From Rhodamnia argentea (taxonomy: Eukaryota; Streptophyta; Magnoliopsida; Myrtales; Myrtaceae), in the NCBI RefSeq assembly GCF_020921035.1, contig NC_063155.1, forward strand, positions 21,879,294-21,943,293: a stretch of 64,000 nucleotides of DNA, written 5' to 3'. Below are positions 59,183 through 64,000 of this stretch, one piece after another. Every line of letters begins with the position of its first letter. Position 1 is the first letter of the stretch. A program made the position numbers and the translations under genes. The notes under the pieces were generated by a model, which saw nothing but the letters and a program-made list of their open reading frames with translations, did no database searches and had not been told where the DNA came from.

Positions 59183-60293
59183 ATGGAGGAGCTCCCGCCG
59201 GGCTACCGCTTCTACCCCACGGAGGAAGAGCTCGTGTCCTTCTACCTGCGCAACCAGCTCGGCGGGCGGAGGCAGGACATGCACCGCGCTGTGCCCGTGG
59301 TCGACGTCTATGGCATTGACCCGTGCCAGCTCCCGAGTATGCGCGACCCGCTTCGGTGTTTTGATCTGTGGTTCTATGTAGGAATGGCGGGACTTTTTTT
59401 TTTTTTTTTTTGTGGGTGGGTGTTCATTTGGTTTTGTTTTGTTGTGATGATGATGATTTGCAGGGCTCGCGGGGCGGCTGTGCTGCGGAGACACCGAGCA
59501 GTGGTTCTTCTTCGTGCCGAGGCAGGAGAGGGAGGCGCGCGGAGGGAGGCCGAACCGGACCACGGCCTCCGGGTACTGGAAGGCCACGGGGTCGCCCGCG
59601 TACGTCTATTCGTCGGACAACAGGGTGATCGGGGTGAAGAAGACCATGGTGTTCTACAATGGGAAAGCTCCCACGGGGAGGAAAACGAAATGGAAGATGA
59701 ATGAGTATAGGGCCATTCAAGAAGAAGCCAACCCTTCAAACATCGCCATTCCTCAGGTCTGTTCATTTGTGCTCTGTCCTCTCAAAGATGCCAAGTGTTC
59801 TTGAATTGCCTTTCCTAAAAAAAAGCTGACTTTGAGACTGAATGCGTAAGCAATTCTCGGTTTTTTTCTTTTAAGGCAGAGTTGCTTTTGTTATTGGATC
59901 GCTTTCCTCAAATATCAGACAAAACGAAAGCCGAAACAGATTAGAGAATAGATAACAATCTTTCAGAGGATTGCTTTCTTGTTTTCACTTGAAAAACAGA
60001 GTAGGGTCTCTAAGTAACATCTTCCTGGCAAGATTTAGCTCCCAGCAACTCACCGCTTCCCTGTTTCTTTCCGTCCACAGTTGCGGCACGAGTTCACCTT
60101 ATGCCGAGTGTACGTGATATCGGGAAGCTTCCGTGCATTCGATCGCCGCCCGCTCGAGACGGTGGAAAGGTCTGCAGAGCCTAGCCACAGATATTTGCCA
60201 GACGAGGTTCAGGCCCAACTTGACGAACGCACGGGACCCGGAAGCGGAATACAGCAGCCGGTGTTGGAATTGGAGCAGCTGACCTGGCCATGA
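59183..60293 (+). CDS. NAC090: NAC-domain transcription factor, NAC090-like
   Basis: Three coding exons: 59183-59336, 59464-59756 and 60081-60293, 219 aa. NAC subdomains are in order: A ([20 protein letters not shown]), B/C ([15 protein letters not shown], then [20 protein letters not shown] and [14 protein letters not shown]), D ([20 protein letters not shown], then [10 protein letters not shown]) and E ([18 protein letters not shown]). The short C-terminus ends LEQLTWP, a tail shared with Arabidopsis NAC090 as I recall it. The two introns are in the standard NAC positions. NAC090-type factors act in the nucleus and are reported to restrain salicylic-acid-linked leaf senescence. The short first intron contains a T run. 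The third exon encodes little beyond subdomain E, so the activation region is small. Confidence 0.9.
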
Positions 60294-62705
60294 GCAAAAA
60301 GTCGCCGCAAGGCGGGGGCAGCCCGGCTGCTAGAAACTCGGCTTCGAGTCCTGACGAGAGGGCACGATAAGCAGGCAAATCGTAGTTCAACTTCAACCAG
60401 CATAGCATAGCAAGACTAATTTTTTCCGCCTTCCTCCTCGGCGGGTAGATAGCAAATAATAACAGAAGCTGAAAGATGTAGGACATGTTTTTTGTTTTGA
60501 CTCGAAAGATGTAGAAATTCTTTGTACCAATGACTGGATTTTCGAACCAACCGTGTTTCGCTGAGGATCTTAGCAGCACTTGGGGACTTACTTCGTTCAT
60601 CTCGAACAGAGGAACGAGTCTTCTCTCTTCTCTTCCGCCTGTCAGTTGATTTAAATCAAGAAAACCGAAACAGTATACAAAGCACAATTCGAATCACGTT
60701 CTTTGGTTCGGATTCCGGTTCGGTTCGATTCCGACACTCCGCGTTGAGTTTGACATGGACCCGAAACTTCTTTCAAACGATAAAGTAAGTGGGGGCACTT
60801 GGAGATCCCGTTAACCTCCGAGTCAACTTCTATCCGAGACGCCACCAGAAGAGGTCAATTTGACCGAATCTTGACAAGAGGAGAGCAGAACCCCCTCCCA
60901 AGTCGTGCTTCTTTGTCCCTTAGCAAATGCTGTTGGGTGCTTTTGCCGCTCCCTGGATTCGACCTGTTTTAGGAAATTCAAAGTGCAAGTACTCAAAAAT
61001 CCTGCTGTCCATCTGGACACCGAACGAGGGCCAACAAGATCAATGCCGTCTTTCGACCCCCGTGACGGAACCCCCCATCAGTTCATCGGAGGTGCAGGGC
61101 CTTCTGGGGTCCATCGATGCGTGGAGTGGACTCGCCGACCGACAGCCTCGATGGTATAGCCAACGCAAGGATCGGGGAGATATCACGGGAGACGGCGGCT
61201 AATGCTGTCAGTGACAAAGCCGAGCTAGAAAGTCGTAGCGAAATTTAGAGTTTAACATGCATATCTTCTGCTGGGAGTCTGCATAAACCAGGACTTCTCT
61301 TGTGCAATCCTATCTACTTATCGACAAACCGACAATAAGTTCGACATATTAAACCAATCCTAATCACCAAGGACAAGACACTCCAGACCAGCTGCGCGTA
61401 GTGGCTAAATTCGAGATCACCTTCTTAAAATCCATAAAGAAAGATAACCCATCCGCCATTACCAAGACTGCTACACACCTCACCCAATGAGGCAGGTTAA
61501 AACCCGGAATTCTTCCTGTCTTTCGACTTCACGCGGCAAAATTTGCAGGGTCGAGAGCCGAAGAAAAGTTCAAACAACGAGAATTCACGAGGAGCCCACG
61601 GTGGGGCTAAAGATAGAAAGAGGGGGTCATAGCAGGAAACAGTCCGGAGGTTCGTGAAGGGAAGAAAGGAACCCTTTTTGAAACTTCTTGCAATAAAGTC
61701 TGTCCTGTTTTTCTGCTGGATTGCTCTCGTGTTTGTTTGCTCGGTTTGTGCTATTCCCATTCAGGGTTTAACTTCCTCCTCTTGTTTGCCTCTGCTTTGT
61801 CCCTTGCTTTTGATGCTTTTTTCTTCAATCCATGGAGATCTTGTCGATGGGAAGATCCAATTTGCCTCCTGTTATATTAAATGACTGCAATTTTATCATC
61901 TCAAATGAATGAATAGAATAATATCGTATCCCAATCTCGTTCTTTGAGTCCGTTTTTTACTAGAAATCTCAACCTACTTTCTTAATCATGCTCCGACAAA
62001 GTCGGATCGAAATGATTTTTTTTCATGTAAGTCTCTTCACCATATATGATGGAGAATTACTAAAAAAAGTCGTAGATCTATTAATTCAGTTTTAATTTTT
62101 TTTTGGCCAATTGAGCCATAAATCTTTTATATTTATATGTCAATTCAGTCCGATTTGATTATAAATCTAAGACTTAGCCGCCGGCCGTCCTACGTGACCT
62201 AGCGTGAAATTGTAATCTGTTTCCCAAATTCACGATAATCAATCACTGAAGTTTGATTTTTGAGTCGCTAATCATACGATTTAGTGTGTTGTTGTAAATT
62301 GTAATTTGTTGCCTTTTGGATGCTAAAAATCGTTGGATATACAAGTTATGCTACGCATTTATATGCATTATTAGAATTGATTTTCTTAAAGCGACTTGAA
62401 ATCACGTGAAATTAAATGATATAATTCTCGTGAATAAGATAGATTAATTATTTTGTATATAGTTAAAATAATTCTCCTATGAATATCAAGATGCTATAAA
62501 AAAGTTCACAACTTAAATGAATATAAGTATATCTAAAAGCAAATTAATTATTTTGTTTCCAATTTCTCTAGAAATTATGTAAAAATAAGAAGCACGTGCT
62601 TCTCACGCGTACCAGGTCCCCCCCCCCACCCTTTCCTCATAAACCACAACCGTGGACTCGCTCGCCGGTGACGAAACGACTCTCCCTCCTCGTCGTTCTC
62701 TTTCC
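60294..62705. other. NAC 3' UTR and intergenic region
   Basis: No supported gene. A hydrophobic plus-strand frame at 61654-61884 (for example KLLAIKSVLFFCWIALVFVC) lacks a start, splice partners or a certain family. The 62050-62250 stretch resembles a degraded end of the same Mutator-like family seen elsewhere (CAATTCAGTCC, CCTACGTGACCT). A C homopolymer lies near 62619-62627. Confidence 0.45.
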
Positions 62706-62786
62706 ATGTTCACCGACCACCGAAGCGACCAACACCGGATTAGTCTCCCTCGATCGTACATGCGATTTCCTCCGAGATCCAGCTGA
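62706..62786 (+). other. upstream ORF before the VAMP71 start codon
   Basis: An ATG at 62706 opens a 26-codon frame that ends with TGA at 62784-62786, 11 bases before the main ATG at 62798. If the transcript begins upstream of 62706, ribosomes would meet it first. It is in a different frame from the main ORF. Confidence 0.4.
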
Positions 62787-62797
62787 GCGGTCTGGCG

Positions 62798-63014
62798 ATG
62801 GCGATTCTGTACGCGGTGGTCGCCAGGGGGACTGTCGTCCTGGCGGAGTTCAGCGCCGTCACCGGCAACACTGGCGCAGTGGCGCGTCGGATCCTCGAGA
62901 AGCTCCCCTCGGAGGCGGACTCCAGGCTATGCTTCTCGCAGGACCGCTACATCTTCCACATACTGAGATCGGACGGCCTCACCTTCCTGTGCATGGCCAA
63001 CGACACCTTCGGAA
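62798..63014 (+). CDS. VAMP714: R-SNARE of the VAMP71 group (VAMP714-like), first exon only
   Basis: Exon 1 encodes 72 residues plus one base. It begins MAILYAVVARGTVVLAEFSA and continues SRLCFSQDRYIFHILRSDGL and TFLCMANDTFG. This is the N-terminal longin (profilin-like) domain shared by plant VAMP711-714. The frame leaves at the donor GGAA/GTGCGT. The expected continuation (R-R-x-P-F) is not in the remaining 986 bp, so the next exon lies beyond the window. The SNARE motif and tail anchor are therefore not visible. These proteins mediate fusion at the vacuole or in post-Golgi traffic. Assignment to VAMP714 over its paralogues relies on exon 1 and on neighbouring genes. Confidence 0.85.
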
Positions 63015-64000
63015 GTGCGTTCTCCGTGATCCGATTTCATTTTTCTCCTCGTTTGATTCGCTTTTGTGCACTTGGTCTTTGGTCTTAGATAGACATACAG
63101 GATTCTCGATTTCGCTTTGGTCTTAGATAGACATACAGGATTCTCGATTTCGCGCACGGTGATTTGGCACGTTTCGTTGACCTACTCGTGAATTGTGCCT
63201 TTAATCGATTTCGAACTCGTTGAGGTTAGCGCAGAGAGTCCGAATCGGGAATTTTATCGCGTTGCCAGTCGTCTGAACTGGAAATGGAGAAGGATTTTGG
63301 CTTATTGATGTTTGAGAAGCAGGAGAAGTATCAAGATGTTATGCAGCAGGTTTTTATGAAAATGCGGTTTTATGATGATTTGCTGGAGAAAGAACTTTTC
63401 AGTCCTTATGGCTCCTGTGAAATTTGAGGCTCCGTTTATCAAGTGATTACCAAGATATTCATTTTAGTCTTGCTACTTCTCCTCGTGGGGGAAAATTTAG
63501 CATGTTAAACATCTGGAACAATGATCATTCAAGGCGACTTGAAATATGCCATGGTTAGGAGATACGGTGACTAATGAGTTGTAGCTTTCATGTTACTCAT
63601 GTCAAGCTTGATCAGTCCACTGTTGCTGAACAAACTCCAAAGAGAAACAATCACCTTCATTTAGAGGCTACTATTAGGATATCACAGGTTTTGAGATTTA
63701 GGTTTTTCCCTTAAATCTGAACTTTAAGAGGAAATACCTTTGTCTATGTTGTTTGTGCCTGAAATATGTCCCATGATCAAATATTCCCTCTGCGATTTCA
63801 GTCTGGTGCCTCGTACCACTTAACCTTAACCTACTTAAGGACTTGTTCTATCTACCTATTTCAACTGATCTCGGGATATCTAAGCCTCTAACTTAAGATC
63901 ATTCATCAATAATCTCTAAGTCAGTATAAGAAAAGGCTCTTCCTCTTCAGCTGGTAGGATGTGGTATTAATGCGGCTTTGTCGAGCTGGCAACCACATAA
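63015..64000 (+). other. first intron of the VAMP71 gene, running off the window
   Basis: No exon of the VAMP71 family is recognisable. The sequence is T-rich and contains a 38-bp tandem duplication close to the donor (listed separately). A frame near 63290-63420 has exon-like wording (MKMRFYDDLLEKE) but does not match the VAMP family. Confidence 0.55.
63078..63153 (+). repeat. 38-bp exact tandem duplication
   Basis: Copies at 63078-63115 and 63116-63153 appear identical (TTTGGTCTTAGATAGACATA, then CAGGATTCTCGATTTCGC). They begin 64 bp after the first-exon donor of the VAMP71 gene, so the event is recent. Confidence 0.9.

Noticed and set aside
61654-61884. Hydrophobic plus-strand frame, considered as a membrane transporter fragment
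   Set aside because: The similarity is only to generic membrane helices; no flanking exons or conserved motif could be placed.

Overview
This is nuclear DNA of a flowering plant, almost certainly a eudicot. Genes are split by GT-AG introns. AT-rich intergenic DNA carries poly-A/T runs, CT/GA microsatellites and short non-autonomous DNA transposons. The protein families are plant ones: ROP GTPase-activating protein with a CRIB motif, NAC factor, FANTASTIC FOUR, S40, class III peroxidase, longin-type VAMP71. I suspect a woody rosid such as Myrtaceae from the general look of the repeats, but that is a weak inference. No virus, bacterial or organellar segment was recognised.

Left third (0-31 kb): NAF1 (+), an H/ACA snoRNP assembly factor; an hnRNP Q/LIF2-type three-RRM protein (-) with a very acidic N-terminus; SEC23 of the COPII coat (+, 14 coding exons), which diverges from LIF2; and a small mitochondrial protein (+) that joins an IF1-like segment to a membrane anchor. 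A two-exon tail-anchored protein (-, 31.2-31.6 kb) converges on it. Its second exon has no long ORF signature and was found by joining splice sites.

Middle (32-47 kb): a roughly 1 kb Mutator-like element; a FANTASTIC FOUR family gene (-); a CRIB-RhoGAP gene (-); a block of nested and tandem repeats; a decayed class III peroxidase (+) with stops, frameshifts and a lost proximal histidine; and an intronless S40/DUF584 gene (+).

Right third (47-64 kb): about 6 kb without a recognisable gene apart from two orphan exon-like blocks; a Pollen Ole e 1 family secreted protein (+); more MITEs; a NAC090-like transcription factor (+); and the first exon of a VAMP714-like R-SNARE (+) that runs off the window.

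Main observations. (1) Upstream of SEC23 is a perfect 13-bp-arm inverted repeat whose two halves each match the second half of the plant unfolded-protein-response element. (2) Two hAT MITEs sit in introns of SEC23 and the Ole e 1 gene, each flanked by an exact 8-bp target-site duplication. (3) The right half appears to share gene content with Arabidopsis At5g22360-At5g22430, and the peroxidase of that block is dead here. (4) A 243-bp tandem duplication has a breakpoint inside a transposon end.

Exon boundaries were worked out by hand from GT/AG sites and reading phase. All multi-exon coding totals given are exact multiples of three. Untranslated regions and transcription starts are estimates.
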